A stretch of 64,000 nucleotides of DNA from Oceanobacillus sp. CFH 90083 (lineage in GTDB: Bacteria; Bacillota; Bacilli; Bacillales; Amphibacillaceae). The stretch spans positions 62,001 to 126,000 of the forward strand of contig NZ_VIYG01000004.1 of assembly GCF_009389585.1 (NCBI RefSeq), read 5' to 3'. Shown piece after piece: positions 25,494 to 35,766 of the stretch; within the stretch, counting starts at the first letter, position 1; each line of letters begins with the position of its first letter. The notes beneath the pieces are model-generated. The model did not search any database and was not told where the DNA came from. It was given only the letters and a program-made list of their open reading frames with translations. Position numbers and translations under genes: made by a program.

Positions 25494-27569
25494 ATGAGTG
25501 TGGCAAATTTAATTATTCGTTTTAAAAAGACAATTGTAATCATTTTTACAATACTTATGATTCTTTCTTTAGCGGGAATTCTATTCGTTGATGTGAATTA
25601 CAATATGCAGGATTATTTACCAGATGAAGCAGAATCAACACAGGCTTTAGAAGTAATGGAAGATGAGTTTTCAAGTGGCATTCCAAATGCCAGAGTTATG
25701 GTAGAGGATGTTTCTATCCAAGAGGCGATGGAATATAAACGTAACCTGGAAGAAATAAGTGGTGTCATGGAAGTTCTCTGGCTGGATGATGTTATAGATA
25801 TCCGGACACCAGTTGAAGTATCTGATACAGATACAGTAGAGGCATATTATAAAGATAATAATGCTCTTTTTTCAGTGACGATTGCTAATGAAAAAGAAGT
25901 AGAGGCAACTAATGCGATTTATGATTTAATCGGTGAGGAAAATGCAATTTCTGGTGAGGCAGTTAATACGGCTGCAGAGCAGGAAATGACAGGGAAGGAA
26001 AGCATGTATGCGGCAGCGCTTTTAGTTCCGATTATTATCATTATCCTGATTCTATCAACAAGCTCATGGGTTGAACCAGTGTTTTTCCTGACTGCTATTG
26101 GTGTATCTGTACTTATTAATTTAGGGACGAATGTATTTATCGGCGAGATTTCGTTTGTTACACAGGCTGTTGCTCCGATACTGCAGCTTGCGGTTTCTCT
26201 GGATTATGCTATCTTCCTGCTGCATAGTTTTCAGGATTACAGGAACAAAAATTATAAACCGGAAGAGGCAATGAAAACAGCTATTAAAGAGTCATGGCCA
26301 GTTATCAGTACCAGTGCTTTCACAACGATCTTCGGTTTTATGGCGCTATTATTTATGCGTTTTGAGATTGGCTCCGACTTAGGGTTAAACTTAGTAAAAG
26401 GAATTGTTTTAAGCTTTATTAGTGTTATTATCTTCTTGCCAGCTTTTACATTGGTATTTTATCGCTGGATCGACCGGACGCAGCATCGTGTATTTGTACC
26501 AACTCGTTTTGAAGGGGTTGGAAAAAAGCTGCTGAAATTACGGCTTCCGGTTCTCGTGCTTGTTTTATTGCTCCTTGTTCCAAGCTTTCTGGCACAGAGC
26601 AGTACGACATTTACGTACGGGATGGGAGAACCGCCGGAGGATACGCGATTAGGAACTGATGTCCGGCAAATTGAAGAAAGCTTTGGAGAAACTACTTCTA
26701 TTGTTTTACTGGTTCCTAATCATGATGTAGGGAAAGAACAGGAAATGGTTCAAATTTTAGATAATGTAGATCATGTTTCCTCTGTTATCAGCTATACAAC
26801 TATGGTTGGAAGTGTTATTCCGCAAGACTTTTTAGAAGAGGAGGTAACAGCGCAATTTCTTTCTAATAATTATAGCCGGATTATTATTAATACAGAAGCA
26901 GGGACAGAAGGAGATCTTCCTTTTGCGATTGTTGAAAATGTAAGAGAAATTGCTTCTTCCTATTATGGAGATGAGGCACTGGCATTAGGAGAAAGTGCTT
27001 CGCTATATGATATGAAGGATATCGTTTCGCAGGATAATCAGCTTGTTAATCTATTAACGATTCTCGGAGTAGGAATCGTACTATTATTTAATTTCCGGTC
27101 GGTTTCCTTCCCGGTGATCTTATTGCTGGTTATTCAGGCGGCTGTCTGGATGAATTTGGCTATTCCTTATTTTACAGGAGCACCGCTTGTTTTTATTGGT
27201 TATTTGATTGTCAGTACTGTTCAGCTGGCGGCAACCGTGGATTATGCAATATTACTTACAGAGACATATAAAAATTACAGGAGATATATGCCAAAATGGA
27301 AGGCGATGAAACTGACATTGGATGATAAGCTCTTCTCCATTGCTGTTTCTGCATCCATTTTATCAACTGTCGGCTTTATTTTATGGATGACTTCTTCTAA
27401 TCCAGTTGTTGGTTCTATTGGCTTACTGTTAGGAAGAGGTGCACTCTTAGCATTTATTCTTGTCATCACCTTACTGCCTGCATTGCTGGTATATGGTGAT
27501 ACATTGCTTCAAAAGACATCGTTAGGGATGAAGTTTCAGAAGGAGGAAAAATATGAGAACAACGATTAA
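25494..27569 (+). CDS. MMPL/RND family membrane transporter
   Basis: 691 residues, about twelve spans in two repeats. N-terminal span 1, then an external domain (about 30-160), five spans with VTQAVAPILQLAVSLDYAIFLLHSFQDYR (about 220-250; the MMPL SLDYAIFLL motif), then a repeat with TVQLAATVDYAILLTETYKNYRR (about 575-600). ATG 25494 and GTG 25500 are both possible. The next gene starts before this one stops (17-base overlap), so they are translationally coupled. These pairs export lipids or other amphiphiles; the cargo is unknown. Confidence 0.9.
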   Translation: MSVANLIIRFKKTIVIIFTILMILSLAGILFVDVNYNMQDYLPDEAESTQALEVMEDEFSSGIPNARVMVEDVSIQEAMEYKRNLEEISGVMEVLWLDDVIDIRTPVEVSDTDTVEAYYKDNNALFSVTIANEKEVEATNAIYDLIGEENAISGEAVNTAAEQEMTGKESMYAAALLVPIIIIILILSTSSWVEPVFFLTAIGVSVLINLGTNVFIGEISFVTQAVAPILQLAVSLDYAIFLLHSFQDYRNKNYKPEEAMKTAIKESWPVISTSAFTTIFGFMALLFMRFEIGSDLGLNLVKGIVLSFISVIIFLPAFTLVFYRWIDRTQHRVFVPTRFEGVGKKLLKLRLPVLVLVLLLLVPSFLAQSSTTFTYGMGEPPEDTRLGTDVRQIEESFGETTSIVLLVPNHDVGKEQEMVQILDNVDHVSSVISYTTMVGSVIPQDFLEEEVTAQFLSNNYSRIIINTEAGTEGDLPFAIVENVREIASSYYGDEALALGESASLYDMKDIVSQDNQLVNLLTILGVGIVLLFNFRSVSFPVILLLVIQAAVWMNLAIPYFTGAPLVFIGYLIVSTVQLAATVDYAILLTETYKNYRRYMPKWKAMKLTLDDKLFSIAVSASILSTVGFILWMTSSNPVVGSIGLLLGRGALLAFILVITLLPALLVYGDTLLQKTSLGMKFQKEEKYENND

Positions 27570-29358
27570 ATGGATGTGGCTTACTCTGGCTTTATGCTTT
27601 ATTCCATTTTTAAATCCGGCTGTTTTGGCGGCGTCTTCCGGGGAGACAGATGGAAAGGCAGAAGTAGAGAGAAAGAATGAAGTTATTTATGCGAATTTAG
27701 AAGCTGACGGCGCATTAGAAAATATATATGTTGTCAATGCATTTGAACTGAATAAAACAGGTATTATTGAAGATTTTGGCAACTATGAAGCTATTAAAAA
27801 TTTAACGGATACGAGTGAAATAGAACAAGACGGAGATATCATCCGTATGGAAGCAACAGCAGATACTTTTTATTATCAGGGTGACCTGTTGAAAGAACTG
27901 CCGTGGAATTTTACAATCACGTATTATTTAGATGGTGAAGAAGTAGATCCACAAACGGCTATCGGAGAGTCGGGGCAGGTAGAGATTGAAATAACAGTAG
28001 AACAGAATGAAGAAGCAGAAGGTGCTTTCTTTGATAACTATATGCTGCAAATTTCACAGGCGCTGAATACTGACTACTTTTATAATATTGAAGCTGCGGA
28101 TGCAACGATAGCGAATGCAGGGAAAAATAGGCAGGTTGCATTTACGGTAATGCCTGGAGAAGAAGAGACGCTCACAATTCAGGCAGACACCGATCAATTT
28201 GAGTTAGAGGGAATGGAGATCTCTGCGCTGCCATCTTCCTTCTCGGTAGATGGACCGGATACAGATTCGCTGACGGAGGAGTTTCAAAGTCTAACCGATG
28301 CGATTGGTGAACTAAACCAGGGGGTAGGTGAGCTTGGAGAAGGAATCAGAGGGCTGTCAGGAGGTCTGACTGATTTAGAAAATGGATCTTCCCAGTTTCA
28401 AGATGGTTTAAATGAGTTGAATAATTCCAGCGGTGAATTAACGGGTGCATCGGAAGAAATAAATAATGCATTTCAGAGGATACAGGAAGAAGTAGGCCGG
28501 ATTTCTGGAGTTGATGGAATAGATCAGTTAAGCAGTATCACAGAAGCTGCTTCGGATATGGCTGCAGGAATGGAAGAACTGTCTGATGGGATAGATACTT
28601 TGACAGAAGGCTACACGGATGCAAATGATACATTAAAGACAGCTATGGAGCAGATACCAGAAGCAACATTAACAGAGGAAGATTTTCAAGTTTTATATGA
28701 TAGTGACATAGATTCAGGGGTAGTTGAAGAGCTGGTTGGAACGTATGAAGCTGCTCAGAATGCCCTTGCTGTTTATCAGGAAGCGGCGGAATCCTTTGCG
28801 GCAGTCCAGCCGGCATTAACTGAATTTCAAACCTCTACTGGGGAAATCACCAGCTATATTCGTGATTTCTCAGAGGAATTAGAACAATCTATCGGTGACA
28901 TAGATATCGATGACGGGTTAAATGAATTTATTACAAGTATAGATACCATGGCTGAAAATTATAATCAATTCCACGAAGGCTTAGTTTCCTATACCAATGG
29001 AGTTGGTCAGCTCAGCACATCCTATTCAAATATTCATGAAGGAATCGGTGAAGTATCATCAGGGGCAAATGAGCTTGCTAATGGAGCAGATGAATTACAA
29101 AATGGAACTGGCGAGCTGTATGATGCCACGCAAAATATCCCTGATGAGATGCAGGAAGAAATTGACGAGATGATTTCGCAATATGATAAATCCGATTTCG
29201 ATCCCGTATCTTTCGTGTCGGAAAAAAATAATGAGATAACAAATTCAATTCAATTTGTTATTCAAACAGATAGTCTCAAACCGGAAGATATTACAGAAGA
29301 AGCAGAAGAGGATGAAGATAGCGAAGGTTTTTGGGAGCGTTTAATGAATTTATTTTAA
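27553..29358 (+). CDS. Secreted/anchored LxxG heptad-repeat protein partnered with MMPL (YhgE-like)
   Basis: 601 residues. A signal peptide is visible (WMWLTLALCFIPFLNPAVLAA). A beta-rich N-terminal half is followed by long coiled-coil stretches with the repeated pattern GELxxGxxxLxxG (for example LNQGVGELGEGIRGLSGGLTDL near 255, and ANELANGADELQNGTGELYD near 513), the X-X-X-Leu-X-X-Gly heptad type seen in YhgE/Pip and MMPL accessory proteins. The C-terminus is acidic and ends WERLMNLF without a sortase motif or clear span. It probably works outside the membrane with the MMPL exporter. Confidence 0.85.
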   Translation: MRTTIKWMWLTLALCFIPFLNPAVLAASSGETDGKAEVERKNEVIYANLEADGALENIYVVNAFELNKTGIIEDFGNYEAIKNLTDTSEIEQDGDIIRMEATADTFYYQGDLLKELPWNFTITYYLDGEEVDPQTAIGESGQVEIEITVEQNEEAEGAFFDNYMLQISQALNTDYFYNIEAADATIANAGKNRQVAFTVMPGEEETLTIQADTDQFELEGMEISALPSSFSVDGPDTDSLTEEFQSLTDAIGELNQGVGELGEGIRGLSGGLTDLENGSSQFQDGLNELNNSSGELTGASEEINNAFQRIQEEVGRISGVDGIDQLSSITEAASDMAAGMEELSDGIDTLTEGYTDANDTLKTAMEQIPEATLTEEDFQVLYDSDIDSGVVEELVGTYEAAQNALAVYQEAAESFAAVQPALTEFQTSTGEITSYIRDFSEELEQSIGDIDIDDGLNEFITSIDTMAENYNQFHEGLVSYTNGVGQLSTSYSNIHEGIGEVSSGANELANGADELQNGTGELYDATQNIPDEMQEEIDEMISQYDKSDFDPVSFVSEKNNEITNSIQFVIQTDSLKPEDITEEAEEDEDSEGFWERLMNLF

Positions 29359-29360
29359 TG

Positions 29361-29402
29361 GAAGAAGAACCCGCATGAAGAGGCTCATGCGGGTTCTTCT
29401 TG
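29361..29402 (+). terminator. Terminator of the MMPL operon
   Basis: GAAGAAGAACCCGCATGA pairs with TCATGCGGGTTCTTCTT, a 17-bp stem with the U-rich arm downstream. It starts three bases after the stop. Confidence 0.85.
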
Positions 29403-29462
29403 ATTCGGAATAAATGTGTGGAAGGCAGCGGATAAACACCTAACCTTTCCCAATCTATTTCG

Positions 29463-30518
29463 TTAAGAAGTTTTTTCCTTTCGCTGTAACAGAACAGCTG
29501 CAATCACGATAATTCCTTTGAACGCATCCCGAAGTAATGGAGGAACCCCAAAAAGATTGAGCAGATTGTTCAGTACAGATATAATTAACACCCCATAGAC
29601 TGTTCCGAGAATAAAACCTCTTCCGCCCATCATACTTGTACCCCCGACAACAGCTGCGGCGATGGCATCCATTTCCATCCCGCGTCCTGACCCGGCAAAA
29701 TCCATCGAGCCAATCCGGGAAACTTGAATGATTGCAGCGATCGCTACCAGCATTCCAGAAAGAGCATAAACCCGAAATTTAACCTGTTTCACATTAATTC
29801 CTGAAAGTCTGGCAGCCCTTTCATTGGAACCGACAGCAATAATTTGCCGTCCAAAGGTGGTTCTTTTGGAAATATAATACATTATTGCTGCAATTAAAAT
29901 CCAATAGATAATGGGCATAATCATATAGTTTCCAATTTGAAGATTGGAAATTTGCAAAAACTCAGACGGTACACGTGGTGCAGAACCCTGCATGAAATGC
30001 TGGGTGACACTGCGGAATACCATCATTGCGCCTAAGGTGGCAATGAAAGGAGGAACCATTCCTCGTGTAACTGTTACGCCAATTAAGGAGCCAAGTAAAT
30101 AGCCAAAGATGATAACAGCAATGATCGTAATCAAAATTGCCGGCCATCCCGTAATGCCGATTGATCCTAATAGGCCACTCGCTCCAACATCAAGCAGTGT
30201 CATTGTCAGTGCCCCTGTGGCTACAAGTGTCGCACCTACTGCTAAGTCGATACCGCCTGTCATAATAACAAACGTCATTCCAAGTGCAACAATTGCTACA
30301 CTGGCATTGTTTCGTAAAATATTAATCCAGTTATTTGTCCAGGAAGTAAACCATTCTCCAAACGAATTATAGTCAAAGCCCAACACAATCGTTTGTAAGA
30401 TAACCATTACAATTAACGCAATAAAAATACTAAACAGTGGACTGGTTGACCACCGATCCTTGAACCAGGTGATAAACTGATGAAAGCGATTGATGTTTTT
30501 TTCTGTCAAAAGGTACAC
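29463..30518 (-). CDS. Sugar ABC transporter permease, RbsC type
   Basis: 351 residues with eight to ten spans; BPD_transp_2 family. Typical stretches: NASVAIVALGMTFVIMTGGIDLAVGATL (about 80-107), NERAARLSGINVKQVKFRVYALSGM (about 228-252), and GSGRGMEMDAIAAAVVGGTSMMGGRG (about 275-300). It forms the channel with the ATPase encoded 89 bases upstream and the binding protein before that. Last gene of the LacI-controlled operon. Confidence 0.93.
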   Translation of the reverse strand: MYLLTEKNINRFHQFITWFKDRWSTSPLFSIFIALIVMVILQTIVLGFDYNSFGEWFTSWTNNWINILRNNASVAIVALGMTFVIMTGGIDLAVGATLVATGALTMTLLDVGASGLLGSIGITGWPAILITIIAVIIFGYLLGSLIGVTVTRGMVPPFIATLGAMMVFRSVTQHFMQGSAPRVPSEFLQISNLQIGNYMIMPIIYWILIAAIMYYISKRTTFGRQIIAVGSNERAARLSGINVKQVKFRVYALSGMLVAIAAIIQVSRIGSMDFAGSGRGMEMDAIAAAVVGGTSMMGGRGFILGTVYGVLIISVLNNLLNLFGVPPLLRDAFKGIIVIAAVLLQRKEKTS

Positions 30519-30607
30519 CCCTTTTCGTTACTGGATAAAATGAAACTGCGCTATAATGGAATAGTGCTTCCTTTTAAACGTTACTTTATGGTGGTAAACT
30601 GCTCCAT

Positions 30608-32143
30608 TTAAGACTTGGAAATAAAAGCATCTCCGCCCGTAGCTAATTCCATAATAGATTGTTCATTCATTTCCTCCCCTTCTAATACCCCCTGCAAATG
30701 CCCATGATACATGACATATGTGCGATTACAAAGCCTCAGAATCTCATTCGCTTCACTGGAAAGAATAATAACGCCAATCCCTTCGTCAGCTAAGCGCAGG
30801 ATAATATCATATATATCTTCCTTCGCTCCAACATCCACTCCCTGCGTAGGATTATCTAAAATAAGAATACGAGGCTCTGTGGAAAGCCATTTCGCTAAAA
30901 CTATCTTTTGCTGATTCCCTCCAGAGAGATTCAGGATACTGCTTGAAGAACCCGTCATCCGGATCTTGAGCTGTTTTTGAAGTGTATCCAGCTTCTCTCT
31001 ATGTACCCGGTTTTGGATAATGCCCCATTTTGCATGCATATTCCAAGAAGCAATAGCGCTATTTTCGAGAATATCCATATCTTTAATAATGGCGTTTTCT
31101 TTTCTGTTTCTTGGAAGATAAGCAATCCCATTTTTTATGGCATCCATGGTTGTATGAATTTTTATTTCCTTTCCGTAAAGAAACAGTTTTCCCGTTGAGA
31201 TATCATTTGCTCCGAAAATAGATTGAAACAGCTCGCTGCGTCCATCACCTAACAGGCCAGTAAATCCGACAACCTCCCCTTGATGAATGGAAAAAGAAAT
31301 ATTGAAAAAATCTGTGTTATACGTAAGTTCTTCTGCACGCAAAATTTCTTCTCCACGGTGACGCTGCTGCACCAGCCGGTCTGTCCGGACATCATAGCCA
31401 ACCATAAAGCGGGCAAGATCCTTTGTTGTTACATCACTGACCTGCCCTTCAGAGACAAGCTTGCCATCACGAAGTACGGCATAAGAGTCACAAACCTCCA
31501 TGACTTCCTTTAACTTATGAGAGATGAAAATAATACCGACCTGTTGATCACGTAACCGACGCATCATGGTAAAGACACGTTCGATTTCAGAATCTGTGAG
31601 CGATGTCGTCGGTTCATCCATGATAATGACAGAGGCGTTCATTGTAATCGCACGACAGATTTCAATAATTTGTTTATAGGAAGAATCTAAATCTTTGACA
31701 AGCGTACGAGGATCAAGGTCGACATGCATGCGTTCAAATATTTTCTTCGTTTCTTGAATCATTTTTTGATGCTGTACACGTTTAAACCCTTTTTTATAAT
31801 CTCTTTCTAAAAACATATTTTCATAGATCGGCAAATCATTGATTAAATTTAATTCCTGATGGATAAAGGAAATTCCCAGGTTAATAGAGTGCTCAGGACC
31901 AGTTAATTTAACCTCTGCACCTTCTACATAAATACTGCCTGTGTCCGGCTGATGAATACCGCCTAAGATGTTCATCAGGGTTGATTTACCCGCCCCATTT
32001 TCTCCGAGCAATGCACAGATTTCTCCTTCTTTAATAGAGAGGGAGACGTCTTTTAGAACATGATTTTTACCAAATGACTTTCGAATGTTTCTTAATTCTA
32101 CAAGCATGTCATCACCTCTAAGGAATGGATGAAAAGGAAGCAA
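30608..32143 (-). CDS. Sugar ABC transporter ATPase, RbsA/MglA type (two nucleotide-binding domains)
   Basis: 511 residues (typical about 500). Domain 1: Walker A GENGAGKSTLMN (about 42-53) and Walker B VIIMDEPTTSLT (about 170). Domain 2 has the family-typical degenerate Walker A (GLLGDGRSEL, about 288), the signature LSGGNQQKIVLAKWL (about 405) and Walker B ILILDNPTQGVD. The start could also be the internal ATG of MLVELRNIRK, 12 codons in, because GAGGTGATGAC lies just before it. It energises uptake of the sugar bound by the SBP. Confidence 0.92.
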   Translation of the reverse strand: MLPFHPFLRGDDMLVELRNIRKSFGKNHVLKDVSLSIKEGEICALLGENGAGKSTLMNILGGIHQPDTGSIYVEGAEVKLTGPEHSINLGISFIHQELNLINDLPIYENMFLERDYKKGFKRVQHQKMIQETKKIFERMHVDLDPRTLVKDLDSSYKQIIEICRAITMNASVIIMDEPTTSLTDSEIERVFTMMRRLRDQQVGIIFISHKLKEVMEVCDSYAVLRDGKLVSEGQVSDVTTKDLARFMVGYDVRTDRLVQQRHRGEEILRAEELTYNTDFFNISFSIHQGEVVGFTGLLGDGRSELFQSIFGANDISTGKLFLYGKEIKIHTTMDAIKNGIAYLPRNRKENAIIKDMDILENSAIASWNMHAKWGIIQNRVHREKLDTLQKQLKIRMTGSSSSILNLSGGNQQKIVLAKWLSTEPRILILDNPTQGVDVGAKEDIYDIILRLADEGIGVIILSSEANEILRLCNRTYVMYHGHLQGVLEGEEMNEQSIMELATGGDAFISKS

Positions 32144-32193
32144 GCTTATGCTGCTCCCTATCTGGACATAACACGTTTTAGTGCGTCCTTTTT

Positions 32194-33193
32194 TTAATAC
32201 GGTGATTCTGCATCCAGGAATTCTTCGTAGTTATCACGGTCAACGACAGTAGTAGGAATGATGGTTTCTTCTTCCACTTCCTCACCATTGAGAACGTCGA
32301 TGGCTATGTCCACAGCATCCTGGACCATTGCAGGACTGTATAATGCTGATTGAATCCAAATATCTTCATTTTCCGGCATCATCTCAAAGTATTCCTGCGC
32401 CCCCCCCTCCGCCAGTTACAACCTGAATGTCTGTTCTGCCGGCTTCTTGAATAGCTTGCAAAACACCAATAGAAGTTTCGTCATCGAGTGAATAAACGGC
32501 ATCAATCTCATCAACAGAGGTTAAGATATCAGAGAAGTCTGCTAAACCATCTTCCCGTGTGAATTCTGTTGCATAAGTCATCAGGTTCATATCTGGAGCA
32601 ATTTCTGCGATCGTTTCCTCGAAGCCTTTTGTCCGTAATTCCGATACAGATCCGGAGGAAGGAACCTCGAGTACAACCACATTTCCTTCTTCACCAATTT
32701 TATCTACAATGTAATTCGCTCCCTGAATTCCCATGTCTTCATTATCACCTGCAACACGGTAAACACCCTCCACATCAATAACAATGTCAAAATTGACCAC
32801 TGTTACACCGCTGTCAATGGCATTTTGAATCGGGACTTCCATGCCTTCCCATTGAGGGAAAGCAACAATGGCATCTGCTCCCCAAGTCATTAAATCATCT
32901 AATTGAGAAGTCATTTGTTCCGCATTACTGCTGGTTTGAATTTGATAGTCCACTTGATCGCCTAGTTCTTTTACACGTTCTTCTGCGTGATAAGCAACTG
33001 CTGCAACCCAGCCATGTGTCACTTCTGGAGCAAGTATACCGATTTTATATTGTTCTTCAGATCCTCCGCTGCCATTTCCATTGTCTGCGTTACTATCATC
33101 TGAAGCCCCGTCAGATTCACTTCCCCCGCCGCAGGCAGCCAATAAAAGCATTAGCATAGCAATAATTAAGAAGCCCAAACTTTTTTTCTTCAT
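32194..33193 (-). pseudogene. Sugar ABC substrate-binding lipoprotein, frameshifted in a G8 tract
   Basis: A signal peptide with lipobox LLLAAC (Cys21) and a low-complexity Gly/Ser linker precede a periplasmic-binding-protein domain (RbsB/peripla_BP_4 type: EEQYKIGILAPEVTHGWVAAV, then DAIVAFPQW, then GNVVVLEVPSSG, about 332 residues in total). The first frame ends at GGGGGAGIL and a stop (32384). The remaining 66 codons (MMPENEDIWIQSALYSP...) are in another frame. The break is the C8 run at 32400-32407 (G8 on the coding strand); with G7 the frame reads through as GGGGAQEYFEMMPEN. Either a slippage mutation, a phase switch, or a base-calling error. If real, the transporter is off. Confidence 0.88.
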
Positions 33194-33378
33194 AGTAAAC
33201 CTCCTCGATTTTAATGATTCTTGTTAACCCTTTAGTAAATCTTATGAAATAGACTGGAAGAAAGCAGAATGACCATTTGCAATTAGCGTATGAGAATAGA
33301 TGGAACTTGGCTGAATAGATGTAGAAAACGCCCCCTTTCCTTAACATAAAGAGTTAGGCTGGTACTTCATGAAATCCA

Positions 33379-34395
33379 TTACATTTCATCATCTTGCTGC
33401 TTTAGAATTTTTTCAAGCAGCCGTAATGACTTTAACGCATCTTCACCACTGACAATCGGCTTTTCATCTTCTTGAATACAGTGGATAAAGGCATCTATCA
33501 CACCAGAGTTTGTTTGATTTGTGTTGGTTTGAATCGCTTCTAATGTATAGTGGACTTTCTCACCATTCTTCTTTTCGATAACTAGTGGATAGTGCTTATC
33601 CTGATATATTTTCAGAATGCCTTGCTGACAGTAAATCGTTGTCGAATTATTTTCTTCCCCGTAATAGGTCCAAGAGAAGGTGGCAGTACCGATGCTTCCT
33701 CCGGCGGTTTTTAAAATACAGACAACATTGTCATTCACTTCGATGGGCTGCCCGTTTTCATCTACTTTATCTAAGGTGGCTGCGTAGGAATGAAGGCTTA
33801 TTATCTCATCATCCAACAGATAGAAGAGCAGATCCAGCTTATGAATACCTAAATCTCCTGCTGCCCCAGAATGAGAACGGTCTTTTTTAAAAAACCAGGT
33901 TGCATTTGATTTGGTTGTTCCCCAATCTTCTGGACCACTGTGCCCAAAAGTTGTCTGGAAGGAAAGAATGTCGCCAAGCTCTTTTGCTTGAAGGACTTCG
34001 CGTGCTTTTTGATGTGCTCTTGTAAAGCGCTGATTATGATCAATCATTAACAGTTTTCCTGTTTCTTTCGCTATTTGTACCATTTTTTCTGCCTGCTCAA
34101 CAGTAGTGGCAATCGGCTTTTCACAGAGAACGTGCTTACCGGCTTGTAAAGCTTTCGTTGTATGAAAATAATGCGCTTCATTGGAGGAGCAATCGCTAAT
34201 GGCGTCAATGGTCGAATCTTGAAGCAGTGCCTCCAGCGATAAAGCAGCTCTTCCTCCGAATAATTGCACCATTTCTTCGGCACGTTCGGGATTCCTGTCA
34301 TAGAAAACAATCTCTTCTACATATGGATTTGCTGTATACTCGGGAGCATGCCTGAAGCGCGTAATGGAACCACAGCCAATGATTCCTACAATCAT
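33379..34395 (-). CDS. Gfo/Idh/MocA family NAD(P)-dependent oxidoreductase
   Basis: 338 residues. N-terminal Rossmann fold with GIIGCGSITRFRHAPEY (residues 4-20), the conserved CEKPIATTVEQAEKM (about 92-106; Lys is catalytic), and the C-terminal domain containing GDLGIHKLDLLFYLL (about 177-191; the Asp and His are the usual catalytic pair). It oxidises or reduces a cyclitol or sugar. It starts 12 bases after the LacI gene stop and precedes the ABC importer, so the imported compound is probably a sugar or inositol-like polyol oxidised as the first step. Confidence 0.9.
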   Translation of the reverse strand: MIVGIIGCGSITRFRHAPEYTANPYVEEIVFYDRNPERAEEMVQLFGGRAALSLEALLQDSTIDAISDCSSNEAHYFHTTKALQAGKHVLCEKPIATTVEQAEKMVQIAKETGKLLMIDHNQRFTRAHQKAREVLQAKELGDILSFQTTFGHSGPEDWGTTKSNATWFFKKDRSHSGAAGDLGIHKLDLLFYLLDDEIISLHSYAATLDKVDENGQPIEVNDNVVCILKTAGGSIGTATFSWTYYGEENNSTTIYCQQGILKIYQDKHYPLVIEKKNGEKVHYTLEAIQTNTNQTNSGVIDAFIHCIQEDEKPIVSGEDALKSLRLLEKILKQQDDEM

Positions 34396-34406
34396 TTACA
34401 TCCCTC

Positions 34407-35396
34407 CTATTCCAGTGTCGATTCTCGAATAATTAATTCATAATCCATAATGACATTTTCAATGGTTAACCCTTGAATATGGTCAATTACCATTTTTGCT
34501 GAGCGGTAGCCCATTTGATATTTTGGTTGAGAAACGGTTGTCAGTGTAGGTGTAGTCATACTGGAAAAAGCAATATTGTCAAACCCGATAATCGCCATTT
34601 CTTGCGGAACTTTAATTCCCTGGGCATGGAGTTCTTTGAGTGCTCCAATGGCTAATGTATCTGAAATGGCAAATACAGCAGTTGGCCGATTTTTGGAACG
34701 CAGCATTCGCCGCATCGCTTCCACGCCGTCCTGGAAGGTCAATCCGTCACTATGATGAATCCACTCATCACAGATGGGTAATTGAAATTCGTTTAATGCG
34801 TTCTCAAAGCCGATTCGCCGCTGTTTTGCATAGAGCAGGTTTTCATTAAAATTAATCAAGCCAATTTTATTATTTCCCATTGTAATAAGATACTTCACTG
34901 CCCGATAAGCAGCGATAGTATTATCAATCGCAATATAAGGGATATCGGCATCTTCATAATAATCACTGCAAAGCACGATGGAATGAGAATTTGCAAGCTC
35001 CTTCAGTTTGTCAACATGCACAGTAGGGTTCATGGAGATAATTCCGTCAGCTAATTTATTGCGAACCATATTAAGGAAAATATCTTCACGCTGTAAGTTA
35101 TCATCTGTTTCGCAAAGCAGAATATTATAGTTGTTTTCAATGGCGTAATCTTCAATTCCGGTAATGATTTCTGTGTAGTACGGATTGGAAAAGGTGTGGA
35201 TAAGGACGAGAAGTAATCGGCTTTCAGAGTTACGTAAATTTCTACCAAGCATACTGGGAGCATAATTTAACTCCTGAATGGCTTTTTCGACTTTGAAACG
35301 TGTTTTTTCTGAGACCTTGGATGTGTTATTGAGAACGCGTGAAACGGTAGCAATGGAGACGCCTGCCTGTTTAGCAACCTCTTGAATATTTGCCAT
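34407..35396 (-). CDS. LacI family transcriptional regulator
   Basis: 329 residues. HTH NIQEVAKQAGVSIATVSRVLNN (3-24) with the hinge helix, then a periplasmic-binding-like ligand domain (VLIHTFSNPYYTEIITGIEDYA, about 64; AVFAISDTLAIGALKELHAQG, about 240; the end matches the family). First gene of the minus-strand operon of oxidoreductase and ABC transporter; expected to repress it until the sugar is present. ATG 35396 follows AAGAGGTTG. A cre site lies 66 bases upstream. Confidence 0.94.
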   Translation of the reverse strand: MANIQEVAKQAGVSIATVSRVLNNTSKVSEKTRFKVEKAIQELNYAPSMLGRNLRNSESRLLLVLIHTFSNPYYTEIITGIEDYAIENNYNILLCETDDNLQREDIFLNMVRNKLADGIISMNPTVHVDKLKELANSHSIVLCSDYYEDADIPYIAIDNTIAAYRAVKYLITMGNNKIGLINFNENLLYAKQRRIGFENALNEFQLPICDEWIHHSDGLTFQDGVEAMRRMLRSKNRPTAVFAISDTLAIGALKELHAQGIKVPQEMAIIGFDNIAFSSMTTPTLTTVSQPKYQMGYRSAKMVIDHIQGLTIENVIMDYELIIRESTLE

Positions 35397-35766
35397 GACA
35401 CAACCTCTTTCACAACGAATAATAAAGTGATGATGGAATTGTTAGAAAGCAGAACAAAAAATGTAAACGTTTTCATTAAGTTTAATGGGTTAGAAAGAAA
35501 AAGTCAATACACTATATTCTGATAAATTAAAAAATAGGATGAAAGAAGTAACTATAATAAAAATACGCCTTCATAGCAGAAAACATTCATAAAATTTCAA
35601 TGACAAATCTTAAAATGAAAGCTGCTTGAAAGATGTAATGGATTTCATAATAATGGATTGTTCATAGAGAAGTCTTTTTTGTGGCTCCTACAGCAGGCTA
35701 AACGTTTCTAATTGAGAATCCTGCCTCGCTTCAAAGCCTAGCAAGCTTCATCAGGATAATGAAAAG
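35397..35766. other. Intergenic region upstream of the LacI operon
   Basis: Contains the cre site at 35462-35475. The remaining bases show no gene. A 16-base segment at 35633-35648 is the exact inverted copy of 33369-33384 at the 3' end of the oxidoreductase gene. Confidence 0.5.
35462..35475. promoter_or_regulatory. Catabolite-responsive element (cre) of the LacI/ABC operon
   Basis: TGTAAACGTTTTCA matches the CcpA consensus TGWAARCGYTWNCW at all 14 positions. It is centred about 70 bases upstream of the lacI-type start, consistent with repression by CcpA when preferred sugars are present. A LacI-family operator can have the same shape, so autoregulation is an alternative. Confidence 0.75.
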
